A stretch of DNA of 64,000 bases from Paenibacillus polymyxa (GTDB taxonomy: Bacteria; Bacillota; Bacilli; Paenibacillales; Paenibacillaceae), in NCBI RefSeq assembly GCF_018614975.1, contig NZ_JAGGNR010000038.1, positions 1 to 64,000 of the forward strand, in the 5' to 3' direction. Made by a program: the position numbers and the translations under genes. The notes beneath the pieces are model-generated. The model saw only the letters and a program-made list of their open reading frames with translations. It was not told where the DNA came from and did not search any database. This document shows, one piece after another, positions 53,094 to 61,797 of the stretch. Position 1 is the first letter of the stretch; every line of letters starts with the position of its first letter.

Positions 53094-53882
53094 ATGAACC
53101 TGAAGGCAGCCCGAGTCATCGGAATGTTCACGCTAATTATTTTGCTAGGTAGCAGTTCTGCCTATGCGAAGCCTATACAGAAGAACCGTCAGTATTATGA
53201 GGAACGAGGAGAGATTGTGTGGGAAGTTCCCACACAGGATAAACTCATCGCCCTTACCTTTGATGATGGACCAGATCCGATTCAGACTCCGCAGATCCTG
53301 GCTTTGTTACAGCAGTATCATGCTAAAGGAACTTTTTTTGTACTTGGTAAATGGGCAGATAAATTTCCTGAAATGATTAAGCAGGAACAGCTCGAAGGGC
53401 ATGAAATCGCCAATCATACGTATGCGCATACGTATGCAGTTCGATCAACTAGTGCGAACAAGTATATGAAGGATATGAACGAAGCGGAAAGTTCCATCAT
53501 TGAAGCAGGTGCGGAGCGTCCACTGTTGTTCAGGCCACCGGGCGGCTATTATAATGACATGGTCATTCAGGCTGCCAAACAAAAAGGGTATACCGTTGTA
53601 CTCTGGTCTTGGCATCAGGATACACGGGACTGGGCTTCTCCAGGTGTATCGGCTATCGTTAACAAAGTGTTGAAGAACGCACGTAATGGGGATATTGTAC
53701 TTTTCCACGATAAGGTGGAAGGCAAGTCCCATACGGTAGCTGCACTCAAAACAATCCTGCCCAAGTTACAGCAGCAGGGATATCGATTCGTAACGGTGTC
53801 TGAGCTGCTTGCTGTGAAGGCACGCGAAGCAGCGAAAGACGGGACGTCACCTTCTTCTTCGTTGAAGCACGTGGAGCCCTGA
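53094..53882 (+). CDS. Polysaccharide deacetylase (NodB/CE4)
   Basis: A 262-residue secreted deacetylase with signal peptide 1-25 (ending AYAKP). NodB motifs: LTFDDGPDPIQT (catalytic Asp and metal Asp), HEIANHTYAHT (metal His pair), RPPGGYYND, DTRDWASPG and IVLFHDKVEG. It probably removes acetyl groups from cell-wall glycans. A hydrophilic C-terminal tail extends past the domain. GAGG precedes the ATG at 9 nt. Confidence 0.92.
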   Translation: MNLKAARVIGMFTLIILLGSSSAYAKPIQKNRQYYEERGEIVWEVPTQDKLIALTFDDGPDPIQTPQILALLQQYHAKGTFFVLGKWADKFPEMIKQEQLEGHEIANHTYAHTYAVRSTSANKYMKDMNEAESSIIEAGAERPLLFRPPGGYYNDMVIQAAKQKGYTVVLWSWHQDTRDWASPGVSAIVNKVLKNARNGDIVLFHDKVEGKSHTVAALKTILPKLQQQGYRFVTVSELLAVKAREAAKDGTSPSSSLKHVEP

Positions 53883-53898
53883 ATATTGCAATATAATG

Positions 53899-53942
53899 AA
53901 GAAACCGCAGGGCTCGATATAACGAGAACTGCGGTTTCTTTA
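53899..53942 (+). terminator. Terminator after the deacetylase
   Basis: AAGAAACCGCAG and CTGCGGTTTCTT pair perfectly, then TAT. Confidence 0.88.
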
Positions 53943-54098
53943 TCTTGGTCTTCATATCAACCGTGGAACCAGCCTTAGGAGGTTATTGCCGTGTGCCTTT
54001 TGTTTTGAAACCAAAACGTCTACAATAGATGGAGCTTTGTATGTAAGGGTTATATAGTATACATGGTATGAATTACGACATAGAGGAGAGCGAACATA

Positions 54099-54305
54099 AT
54101 GAATGGACAACAACGTGTAAATATTAAGCCAGGTCTGGAAGTGGACATTGTGCTGAAGCAGGATCAAGCTACAGGTAAGCTGACACGTGGCATTGTGAAG
54201 GATCTGTTAACCAAGTCACCGACACATCCACACGGAATCAAAGTACGTCTGACGAGCGGTCAAGTGGGACGTGTGAAACAGGTCATTACAGGAGGCTCGA
54301 ACTAA
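54099..54305 (+). CDS. ywbE: YwbE family protein
   Basis: Sixty-eight residues matching YwbE: RVNIKPGLEVDIVLKQDQATGKLTRGIVKDLLTKSPTHPHGIKVRL, then GQVGRVKQV. It looks like a small beta-barrel, possibly nucleic-acid binding; function unknown. GGAGAG precedes the ATG. The DUF4269 gene begins 2 nt after its stop. Confidence 0.9.
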   Translation: MNGQQRVNIKPGLEVDIVLKQDQATGKLTRGIVKDLLTKSPTHPHGIKVRLTSGQVGRVKQVITGGSN

Positions 54306-54307
54306 CT

Positions 54308-54907
54308 GTGGCCCAAGGCGGGGAGATGAGTACTACCGCAGAAGTAATGGCACACCTGGCTTCGGGTAATGCACGTCAGCAGGACGCATATCATGTGTTA
54401 CAGAGCAGTGGATTACTTGATATATTAGCTGACTATCACCCATATCCAGCAGGAACGGTACCGATTGATATTGATATTCCGGGCAGTGATCTGGATCTGC
54501 TGTGTTATGCGGAGGATCTGGATGTGTTTGAAGCCGAGATATACAATCGAATCGGAGCCGTTGCTGAGTTTCAATGTGCACGTGGTGGGGATCTTCCGGA
54601 CCAACGTCCTTATGTGACTTGTAATTTGCAAGTGGGACATTGGCCTGTGGAGATTTTTGCCCAATCCGTGCCAGTTTACAGGCAGAATGCATACCTACAT
54701 ATGATCGTAGAGTGGAGATTGTTGCAACTGTGGGGAGACGCAGGACACCGTGAGATCCGTAGACTGAAACAGGCAGGGTGGAAGACGGAGCCTGCTTTTG
54801 CTTCTGTACTTGGATTACAGGGAGATCCCTATGTGGACATGCTGCATCTGGCAGAGATGAAACGTGAAGATCTCTGGAACTGGGCACGTTCACGCACGTC
54901 TTTTTAA
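54308..54907 (+). CDS. DUF4269 family protein
   Basis: A 199-residue soluble protein. PIDIDIPGSDLDLLCYAED resembles the Gly-Ser-x-Asp-x-Asp motif of nucleotidyltransferase folds, and VYRQNAYLHMIVEWRLL is typical of DUF4269. Activity unproven. The start is GTG 54308 (AGGAGG 12 nt upstream, inside ywbE) or ATG 54326 without good spacing. A structured repeat lies directly downstream. Confidence 0.8.
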   Translation: MAQGGEMSTTAEVMAHLASGNARQQDAYHVLQSSGLLDILADYHPYPAGTVPIDIDIPGSDLDLLCYAEDLDVFEAEIYNRIGAVAEFQCARGGDLPDQRPYVTCNLQVGHWPVEIFAQSVPVYRQNAYLHMIVEWRLLQLWGDAGHREIRRLKQAGWKTEPAFASVLGLQGDPYVDMLHLAEMKREDLWNWARSRTSF

Positions 54908-54932
54908 AATGTCTATTTGAGATGAACTAATC

Positions 54933-55081
54933 ATTTACACGATAACGGAGAGGACAGAAAAAACCTGAAAAAGCGAAGCGTTCGCCTTTATTACCGGATT
55001 TCCCCTTGAGAAAGGGGATCAAAAAATCTGGGAATAACAGCGATTAGAAGGTGCTTCTGTCATCGTAGTGTCAGTGTAAAT
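54933..55081 (+). repeat. Dispersed structured element, copy B
   Basis: About 149 bp in the gap between two convergent genes, the counterpart of 31292-31443. Predicted pairings: ATTTACAC (54933-54940) with GTGTAAAT (55074-55081); GACAGAA with TTCTGTC; ACCT with AGGT; hairpin GCGAA-gcg-TTCGC; TTATTACCGGATTT (54988-55001) with AAATCTGGGAATAA (55024-55037); CCCCTT-gaga-AAGGGG. It ends 10 nt before the stop codon of the convergent transporter gene. Confidence 0.8.
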
Positions 55082-55090
55082 AACCTTTGG

Positions 55091-56533
55091 TCAGATCAGA
55101 AAGATGGCTACAATTGTCGTTACCGTGAGTCCCAGCAATACAGGCTTCAGGTTGCGTCTTGCAAGTTCAAAGGGATTGACTCCGCAGATTGATGCAGCAG
55201 GAATTAACGCCCATGGAATCAAGGTTCCACCACCTACCCATATGGCTGCAACCTGACCGAGTGCTGTCAGTACAGGTGCGGAATCTGCCGATCCTGCAAA
55301 CATGGACGCAATCGAGCCAACCAGGGATATCCCCGAAAACCCCGAACCATCCATTCCTGTGACCGCTCCGGTCACCGTCATTGTAACCGCACCCACCGTA
55401 TCATTTAATGGCACCAGTCCAGCAAGCGCGACCCCAAGATCATTCACGATCCCGTGTGAACCTTCAGGAAGAGGGTTGATGAACAACTCCGTAATTGCAG
55501 CATCTCCCAGATAAAAAAATGCGGCTATGGGAATAACCGGTCCAAACACCTTGAAACCGAACTGAAACCCTTCTATTAAATAATTGGTCGTTTCCTCTGG
55601 TCCGGCATGTCGATGTGCAGCAAGGGTGACAGCGATCAGTATGACCACAGCAGTTCCGCCAATCAGAGCTGTTGCGTCGCCGCCTTGCAATTTCAATACA
55701 AACATCAGAATCACATCAACTGCGAATAACAGAGGGATAAGCAAAGCGAATACTTTTTGCAAACGGGGTGACATGGCTTGACGTTCAACAGGCTGATCAG
55801 CGGGTAGGGTGGTGGGCACAGCCTCTGATGAGGAAGAAGGTTCCGTGCTCACGGTACCTGATATAACCTTTAGGGAATGAGCAGGTGAGCCTGATTTCAT
55901 CTCTTTGCGCAGCATCCAGAAGGCTGTAAGCGTAGATACCATTCCCATGACAATGACCAGAGGTATACTGGCTGTCATGACGGAAGTAACAGGTAGACCG
56001 GCTGCATCGGCCGTAAGTTTGGGAGCCCCCTGAATAATGTAATCTCCCGACAGTGCAATTCCATGTCCGAACAGGTTCATGGCAATGGCAGCTCCAATCG
56101 GAGGAAGGCCTACGCGTACGGCTACAGGAAGCAGTACAGCACCGACGAGTGCTACGGCCGGGGATGGCCAGAAAAATAGCGATACTACCATCATGATCAA
56201 TCCGATACCCCAATACGCGACCTGAGGAGAACGGATAAACCGGGTGACGGGTGTTACCATGACCTCATTAATGCCGGTTCTGATTAGAACACGGCTCATC
56301 GCCACAATAATCGAGATGATGAAGATCGTACTCAGCAATTCTTTTGTTGCATAGATAAAACTGCTGAAGATCCCAGAAACTGACCCGCTTAAGGTTTCGG
56401 TTGCCAGAAGTCCAATGGTCATAATACCCGCGACGCAGATGATGGTGGTGTCCCTGCGCCGGATCATTACGGCGATGATTAAGACGATAAATGCCAGATA
56501 GACATAGTGTAAGGCAGTGAGTTGAACATTCAT
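55091..56533 (-). CDS. Multi-spanning transporter, probable ion-transporter (IT) superfamily
   Basis: A 480-residue membrane protein with about 12 spans, split by a hydrophilic loop near 215-260. Glycine/serine-rich segments such as FGHGIALSGDYIIQGAPK and MFAGSADSAPVLTALGQVAAIWVGGGTL resemble re-entrant loops of IT-superfamily carriers (citrate, gluconate or Na+/H+ antiporter type). Substrate unknown. GGGAGG precedes the ATG. No neighbour indicates a substrate. Confidence 0.7.
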   Translation of the reverse strand: MNVQLTALHYVYLAFIVLIIAVMIRRRDTTIICVAGIMTIGLLATETLSGSVSGIFSSFIYATKELLSTIFIISIIVAMSRVLIRTGINEVMVTPVTRFIRSPQVAYWGIGLIMMVVSLFFWPSPAVALVGAVLLPVAVRVGLPPIGAAIAMNLFGHGIALSGDYIIQGAPKLTADAAGLPVTSVMTASIPLVIVMGMVSTLTAFWMLRKEMKSGSPAHSLKVISGTVSTEPSSSSEAVPTTLPADQPVERQAMSPRLQKVFALLIPLLFAVDVILMFVLKLQGGDATALIGGTAVVILIAVTLAAHRHAGPEETTNYLIEGFQFGFKVFGPVIPIAAFFYLGDAAITELFINPLPEGSHGIVNDLGVALAGLVPLNDTVGAVTMTVTGAVTGMDGSGFSGISLVGSIASMFAGSADSAPVLTALGQVAAIWVGGGTLIPWALIPAASICGVNPFELARRNLKPVLLGLTVTTIVAIFLI

Positions 56534-56874
56534 TGAACAGGCCTCCCTGCATCCTGGTGACTAACCCGAGGAGTGATATATCGTATGCATGTCAAGATCG
56601 GGCGTTCGTGGAGTACGGGGCTTGCCGCAGCATTTATTTTTAGGGAGAAGCTTCTGAGCTATATCTGAGCTATAAATGAAGGATTTTTTTTACAACTGGA
56701 GAATTTATTACAACATGAAGCGTGTTACTCTTGAAATTGGAGCGGATGAAAGTCACCAGAATTGATATGTGAAGGTCACGGGACCCCATAGACAATGGCA
56801 AGCAGGGGTGATTACAATAAACATGCCATCATAAGGAAGAAAATAGAAAAAAACTATGTTGAAATAAAGTGTGT
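56534..56874. other. Intergenic region without a visible gene
   Basis: About 340 nt between the divergent transporter and the inverted-repeat element. AT-rich; no gene, riboswitch or clear promoter was recognised. Confidence 0.45.
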
Positions 56875-57040
56875 GTTCAAAAAGTCTGGTTTTCAGTACC
56901 GAGAAGATGGAATGAAGTTAGAAATGGAGTAGCGGAGCGTAGGGAAACTACGTGAGAAACGGACATTTCGGCTGAATTTCATATTCGAAGCTGATGATGC
57001 CGCTAGGCATAATTCGTAATCAAAAGCGGACTTTTTGAAC
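56875..57040. mobile_element. MITE-like element 1 with terminal inverted repeats
   Basis: 166 bp bounded by GTTCAAAAAGTC and GACTTTTTGAAC, perfect 12-bp inverted repeats that continue imperfectly (TGGTTTT / AAAAGCG). No coding capacity. Target-site duplication is not evident. It ends 23 nt before the histidine kinase start, so the kinase ribosome-binding site lies just outside it. Confidence 0.75.
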
Positions 57041-57063
57041 TACCTCTAAAAGGGCGGGAATCC

Positions 57064-58863
57064 ATGAGCTTGATCCGTTCACTTCGTTTTAAATTTATAG
57101 TGGGTCTTACATTGATCATGCTGCCATTATTCATGCTGCTCTATTATAACAACGTCTACGCCATGAAAGTTGTACGTGACAAAGTATCTCTCACCAATAT
57201 GAATCATCTCGCCAAGAGTGTGGAGCAGAATGAACGTGTACTACAGGAAACGAATCGGTATTTATATAGTCTGGGCGAGAGGGACCCCGATATTATCTCT
57301 CTGTTTTTTCTGAAATACGGCAGCGGGGATTATATTATTGCCAAGCAACGAATTATGAACAAATTCATGACAGATATCGGTTTTTATAATCTAATCGATT
57401 CTTTTTTTCTATATGATGCCGTGAATGATGATCTGCTGCTCGCCACTTCAGGCAATTATGATGTCAAAAAGTCGGTTGTGCAGGAGAGTATGCCAGTCCA
57501 AATGCAACAATTGGAAGGGGATATCCAGAAGCCGGAATGGAGCATTGTGCGTGGCGGGACGTGGAATGCGCTGGTGAAAACGGTGCGAATCAACCAGCAG
57601 TTCTATGCAGGTGCACTTGTCGATATGAATGCACTGAATCATACACAACAATTCACTGAATCCGGAGATCGGGGAGGCGCAGTCATTGTTGGAACCGACG
57701 GTGGGGCACTATCGGATTCCACATTGAATACTGCACAGATTAAGCTGGCTGCAGCGCATCTTCCCGGCCTGAAGAATCCGTATCAGGTTATCTCTGAAGT
57801 TGTGAACAAGGGAGAAGCTCGTCAATATTTGATGCTAGGTATCGCCTCGGCCATGTCCGAGATGAATTATATCGTGCTGCTACCTGAGGAAGACATGATG
57901 CGTAACCTCCCGTTTTTCCAGCAGATCATTCGTCTGCTTCCCATTGGTGCGGCAGTCATTCTGGTTACTGCACTGATCTTTTTGCGGCATCTGTTATTCC
58001 GCCCGATGAATGCGTTGATCCGAGGCATGAGAAGGGTGAGCCGTGGTGATCTCGATGTGAAGCTGGAACCGCCATCTTCTTCGGAGCTTGAATTTATGAC
58101 ACGAAGTTTCAATCAAATGACCAGTGAGATCAGGCATCTGAAGATTGATGTGTATGAAGAACAGCTGCGGACGCGGGAGGCAGAGTTCAAGCAACTGCAG
58201 ATGCAGATCAATCCTCACTTTTACCTGAATTCACTCAATATTATTCATAGTCTGGCTTCCTTGCAAAAGCATGAGTTGGTGCAGCAGATGGCTGGTCATC
58301 TGGCCGATTATTTTCGATTCAGTCTGCGTGCAGGCAAACGTGTTATTCGTCTGGATGAAGAGCTGGAGCACATTCGCCATTACTTAGAAATTCAAAAGCT
58401 GAGGTTTCCAAGCAGATTTGATTTTGAGCTGGATGTTGAACCGAATCTGGGACATTATGTGATTCCTCCATTAACCATTCAGCCCTTTGTGGAAAATGCC
58501 ATTATTCATGGATTTCAGCGCCGGACGCAAGCCTTTGTCATTCGGATCGTCGCGCGCCTCGGTGAGAAGTCATCCGGTCAGGTCGATGGGACGGTGCTTC
58601 AACTGAGGATTGTGGACAATGGTGTCGGATTTGATGAGGAATTGTTGGAGCGTCTGCAACATGGACAATACGCTGAAGACCCGAGTGGACAGCATATCGG
58701 TATATGGAACGTGGCTCATCGGCTTTTAGTGAAGTATGGTGATCAAGCCAATTTGCAGTTTGGCAATGAGGTGGATCATGGCGCCAAAGTCATCATTGAT
58801 TTACCCGCTCAGACCGAAGAGGAAGAAGGGGGAGCCTATGCGGAACCTGTTGATCGTGGATGA
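57064..58863 (+). CDS. Sensor histidine kinase (YesM type)
   Basis: A 599-residue membrane sensor. TM1 about 12-31, extracellular sensor 35-285, TM2 about 293-315, HAMP 315-367, His_kinase motif LQMQINPHFYLNSLNIIHSLASL with phospho-acceptor His385, and ATPase motifs IQPFVENAIIHGF and IVDNGVGFDEE. The response regulator starts inside its 3' end. AAGGGCGGG precedes the ATG. It probably senses the sugar carried by the ABC genes downstream. Confidence 0.9.
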   Translation: MSLIRSLRFKFIVGLTLIMLPLFMLLYYNNVYAMKVVRDKVSLTNMNHLAKSVEQNERVLQETNRYLYSLGERDPDIISLFFLKYGSGDYIIAKQRIMNKFMTDIGFYNLIDSFFLYDAVNDDLLLATSGNYDVKKSVVQESMPVQMQQLEGDIQKPEWSIVRGGTWNALVKTVRINQQFYAGALVDMNALNHTQQFTESGDRGGAVIVGTDGGALSDSTLNTAQIKLAAAHLPGLKNPYQVISEVVNKGEARQYLMLGIASAMSEMNYIVLLPEEDMMRNLPFFQQIIRLLPIGAAVILVTALIFLRHLLFRPMNALIRGMRRVSRGDLDVKLEPPSSSELEFMTRSFNQMTSEIRHLKIDVYEEQLRTREAEFKQLQMQINPHFYLNSLNIIHSLASLQKHELVQQMAGHLADYFRFSLRAGKRVIRLDEELEHIRHYLEIQKLRFPSRFDFELDVEPNLGHYVIPPLTIQPFVENAIIHGFQRRTQAFVIRIVARLGEKSSGQVDGTVLQLRIVDNGVGFDEELLERLQHGQYAEDPSGQHIGIWNVAHRLLVKYGDQANLQFGNEVDHGAKVIIDLPAQTEEEEGGAYAEPVDRG

Positions 58864-60451
58864 TGAAATGTATGCATTACAAGCAATGGTGGAAGGAGTC
58901 GATTGGCAAGCAGCAGGCATTGACCAGGTATACAGTGCTTGTGATGCCGAAGAGGCAAGAAAGATTTTAAGGGCAAATGCTATCGATATCATGATCTGTG
59001 ATATCGAGATGCCTGGTGAAACAGGGCTTGACCTGCAAAGCTGGGTGTTGAAACATGATCCAGGCATACTGACCATTTTCCTGACAGGGCATGCATTATT
59101 CGATTATGCTCAGACAGCCATTAAGCTAAACAGCTTTGATTATGTGTTGAAGCCGGCTCCAGCGGATCAATTGGTTAAGGTAGTAACCCAGGCGGTAGAG
59201 AAGATCAAGGATGGAGAGCAGCGTACCCGTACCAACGAAGTTTATGAGACCGTATACAAACGCTGGAAAACCCATAAACCGCTACTGACTGAACGCTTCT
59301 GGAAAGATGCCATCTCTCAACGTATCACGTTAACTGAGCAACGGTTGCAAGAGCTCGCAGAATTGTATGGTGCCGAGATTGATCCGCAGGCTCGTGTGTT
59401 ACCCATTGTGATCTCGGTAGAGGAATGGGTGCGTGATTTTGATTTGCGTGACGAAGAGGTATTGGAATATGCCCTTCGTAATGCAGCCAAAGAGATGCTG
59501 CTTGGCGACAAACCTGGTGAGGTGTTTCAGGATCAAAGTGGATTAAATATTGTGCTTGCTTATGAGCAAGATGGCATCATTCCGAGTGCGAGCGAAGTGG
59601 CACAACGTTGTCAGGGGTATATTCAGGAATGTGGTACGTATTTCTACTGTCGGTTGTCCTGTTATGTTGGTGCCCCGGTTGCTGTAACTGAGCTGCAAGG
59701 CATGTTAAATGAACTGATGGATATGGAACGGCGCAATATTAAGGAGCTTGAAGAAGTTTTTGTCTATGATGAGCGGGGAAGAGATCAGGAGGATCGCTTT
59801 TTGCCTATTCCATGGTTTTCGGAATTATCCATTCTTTTTGAGACGGGTAAAGTAGGGGATTTGCGAGAACGTGTGGATGAGATTTTTGAGTTGCTTGCTG
59901 CACAGGAGGGTTTGTCTCCTGAAATGCTGCATCTCTACTATCATGCCATGCTGCATGTGGTGTATCCGCTCCTTCATCAGAAAAACGTGTCCATACGCAG
60001 TCTTTATCCGGGTGAACGGGAGCCGGAAGAGAGTGTGGTGACAAGATCGTTGCCACAGTTGAAGCAGTGGACATCGGATCTGATTGATCGTGTTATCCCG
60101 GTGTTGTACCCGGACGATCATAGCCCCATGACCATTGTGGATCAGTTGTGCGTTTATATTGAAACTCATATTGGTGAAGAACTTATGCGAGAGGAACTTG
60201 CAGCTTTTGCCGGATTTAATCCCGCTTATCTATCCCGTCTGTTTCGGAAAGAGAAGGGGATGTCCCTATCTGAGTTTATCCTGCAGGGCAGAGTAGCCAA
60301 AGCGAAGACATTGTTGTCCCAGTCCACCGTCAAAGTAACGGATATCGCTGGCAAGGTGGGGTATTATAATTACTCGCATTTCACCAAAATGTTCAAAAAG
60401 TGTACGGGGATCACACCACAGGAGTTTCGTAAACAGTCACGTACCGTATAG
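58838..60451 (+). CDS. Response regulator with AraC-type DNA-binding domain (YesN type)
   Basis: A 537-residue regulator overlapping the kinase by 26 nt. Receiver: VDDE pocket, phospho-acceptor Asp55 in IMICDIEMPGETG, Lys in YVLKPAP. A 280-residue linker domain follows, then two AraC helix-turn-helix units (LAAFAGFNPAYLSRLFRKEKGMSLSEFI and IAGKVGYYNYSHFTKMFKKCTGITPQEFRK). GAAGGGGGAG lies before ATG 58838. It likely controls the ABC operon that starts at 60794. Confidence 0.9.
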   Translation: MRNLLIVDDEMYALQAMVEGVDWQAAGIDQVYSACDAEEARKILRANAIDIMICDIEMPGETGLDLQSWVLKHDPGILTIFLTGHALFDYAQTAIKLNSFDYVLKPAPADQLVKVVTQAVEKIKDGEQRTRTNEVYETVYKRWKTHKPLLTERFWKDAISQRITLTEQRLQELAELYGAEIDPQARVLPIVISVEEWVRDFDLRDEEVLEYALRNAAKEMLLGDKPGEVFQDQSGLNIVLAYEQDGIIPSASEVAQRCQGYIQECGTYFYCRLSCYVGAPVAVTELQGMLNELMDMERRNIKELEEVFVYDERGRDQEDRFLPIPWFSELSILFETGKVGDLRERVDEIFELLAAQEGLSPEMLHLYYHAMLHVVYPLLHQKNVSIRSLYPGEREPEESVVTRSLPQLKQWTSDLIDRVIPVLYPDDHSPMTIVDQLCVYIETHIGEELMREELAAFAGFNPAYLSRLFRKEKGMSLSEFILQGRVAKAKTLLSQSTVKVTDIAGKVGYYNYSHFTKMFKKCTGITPQEFRKQSRTV

Positions 60452-60492
60452 TTCAGGGCGCAGCATGCTGCGTCTTTTGTTTTTTTTGGTAC

Positions 60493-60656
60493 TAGGACGT
60501 GTCTTAAAACTCGCTGAAGTGCATCTTTTACCGTCTTTTCGCCCCCTCCTGCGTCACTTTCCCTTGACGTGCCCCGGCACGCCTGCGGAAAACTTCCTTG
60601 CTTGGAACGAAAACTCGGAAAAATCTGCTTCCTTCCGAGTTTTCAGACACGTCCTA
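60493..60656. mobile_element. MITE-like element 2 with terminal inverted repeats
   Basis: 164 bp bounded by TAGGACGTGTCT and AGACACGTCCTA, perfect 12-bp inverted repeats; AAAACTCG and CGAGTTTT extend the match after one mismatch. It has internal GC hairpins (CGTGCC/GGCACG) and no coding capacity. The ends begin and finish with TA. Unrelated in sequence to the element at 56875. Nothing else is seen in 60452-60793. Confidence 0.75.
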
Positions 60657-60793
60657 AAGTCATAATTTGATAAGTCAACAGGTCACCACAGCAGATAGAG
60701 GTCTCACTCGCCCCGCCGTATACTTGAACCACAGGAGCCGCAACGGAGCTTCATCCTGAGGAAGAATTCAAGAGGAGTGAGGGAGAACAAGTT

Positions 60794-61780
60794 ATGAAGA
60801 CACAACCCCAGGCGGGTAAGGGAGTACGGATATCGGAAATACCGGGAGAAACAGTCCGAAAGCGCAAGTCGGTGTGGCACAATCTTGGCAAATTCAAGGT
60901 GCTGTATCTCATGTTCTTGCCAGGCGTTCTGTTTCTGCTGGTGAACAACTATATGCCGATGTTCGGCGTTCTGATCGCATTCAAAAATGTAAACTATGCT
61001 GATGGTATATGGGGTAGCCCATGGAGTGGATGGGACAATTTTAAATATTTGTTCTCCACCAGTGATGCATGGGAAATTACTCGAAATACACTCGCGTACA
61101 ACACGGTGTTCATTGCACTCAATCTCTTGGTAGGTGTCGGGCTTGCTATTCTGCTCAATGAAGTGAAGAACAAGGCAATGTCCAAGTTATATCAATCACT
61201 TATGCTATTACCGTATTTCCTGTCCATGATTGTGGTCAGTTATCTGGTACTGGCTTTCCTGGGCAAGGATTCAGGTTTCATGAACTCAACGATTCTGCAG
61301 ATGTTCGGTGGTCAGCCGATCGATTGGTATTCAGAGCCAAAGTATTGGCCGTATATTTTGCCACTGGTGAACACGTGGAAGAATATTGGATATTATGCCG
61401 TCATTTATCTGGCAGCTGTCGTGGGTATCGATGAAGAATATTATGAAGCAGCTGTGCTTGATGGCGCAACCAAATGGCATCAGATACGCTTCATTACCAT
61501 TCCGTTTCTCGTCCCATTAATCGTCATTATGACGTTATTGCAAATTGGTCGTATATTCTATGCAGACTTCAGTCTGTTCTACCAGGTTCCATTGGAATCG
61601 GGAGCGCTGTTCCCTGTAACGAATGTACTGGATACCTACGTATATCGTACGTTTCTTATCGGTGGAGATATCGGGATGTCATCCGCAGCCGGTCTATACC
61701 AAGCAATCGTTGGATTTGTGCTGGTTCTTGTATCCAATACCATCGTAAGGCGAATAGATAAAGATAATGCATTATTTTGA
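60794..61780 (+). CDS. ABC transporter permease (LplB type)
   Basis: A 328-residue permease of the LplB/YteP group used for complex oligosaccharides. It has six spans, MFLPGVLFLLVNNYMPMFGVLIAFKN near the N-terminus, and the EAA loop EEYYEAAVLDGATKWHQIRFITIP. GGAGTGAGGGAG precedes the ATG. It pairs with the next gene and the lipoprotein; no ATPase is encoded in view. Confidence 0.9.
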   Translation: MKTQPQAGKGVRISEIPGETVRKRKSVWHNLGKFKVLYLMFLPGVLFLLVNNYMPMFGVLIAFKNVNYADGIWGSPWSGWDNFKYLFSTSDAWEITRNTLAYNTVFIALNLLVGVGLAILLNEVKNKAMSKLYQSLMLLPYFLSMIVVSYLVLAFLGKDSGFMNSTILQMFGGQPIDWYSEPKYWPYILPLVNTWKNIGYYAVIYLAAVVGIDEEYYEAAVLDGATKWHQIRFITIPFLVPLIVIMTLLQIGRIFYADFSLFYQVPLESGALFPVTNVLDTYVYRTFLIGGDIGMSSAAGLYQAIVGFVLVLVSNTIVRRIDKDNALF

Positions 61781-61797
61781 GAGGAGGCAAGTCAGCT

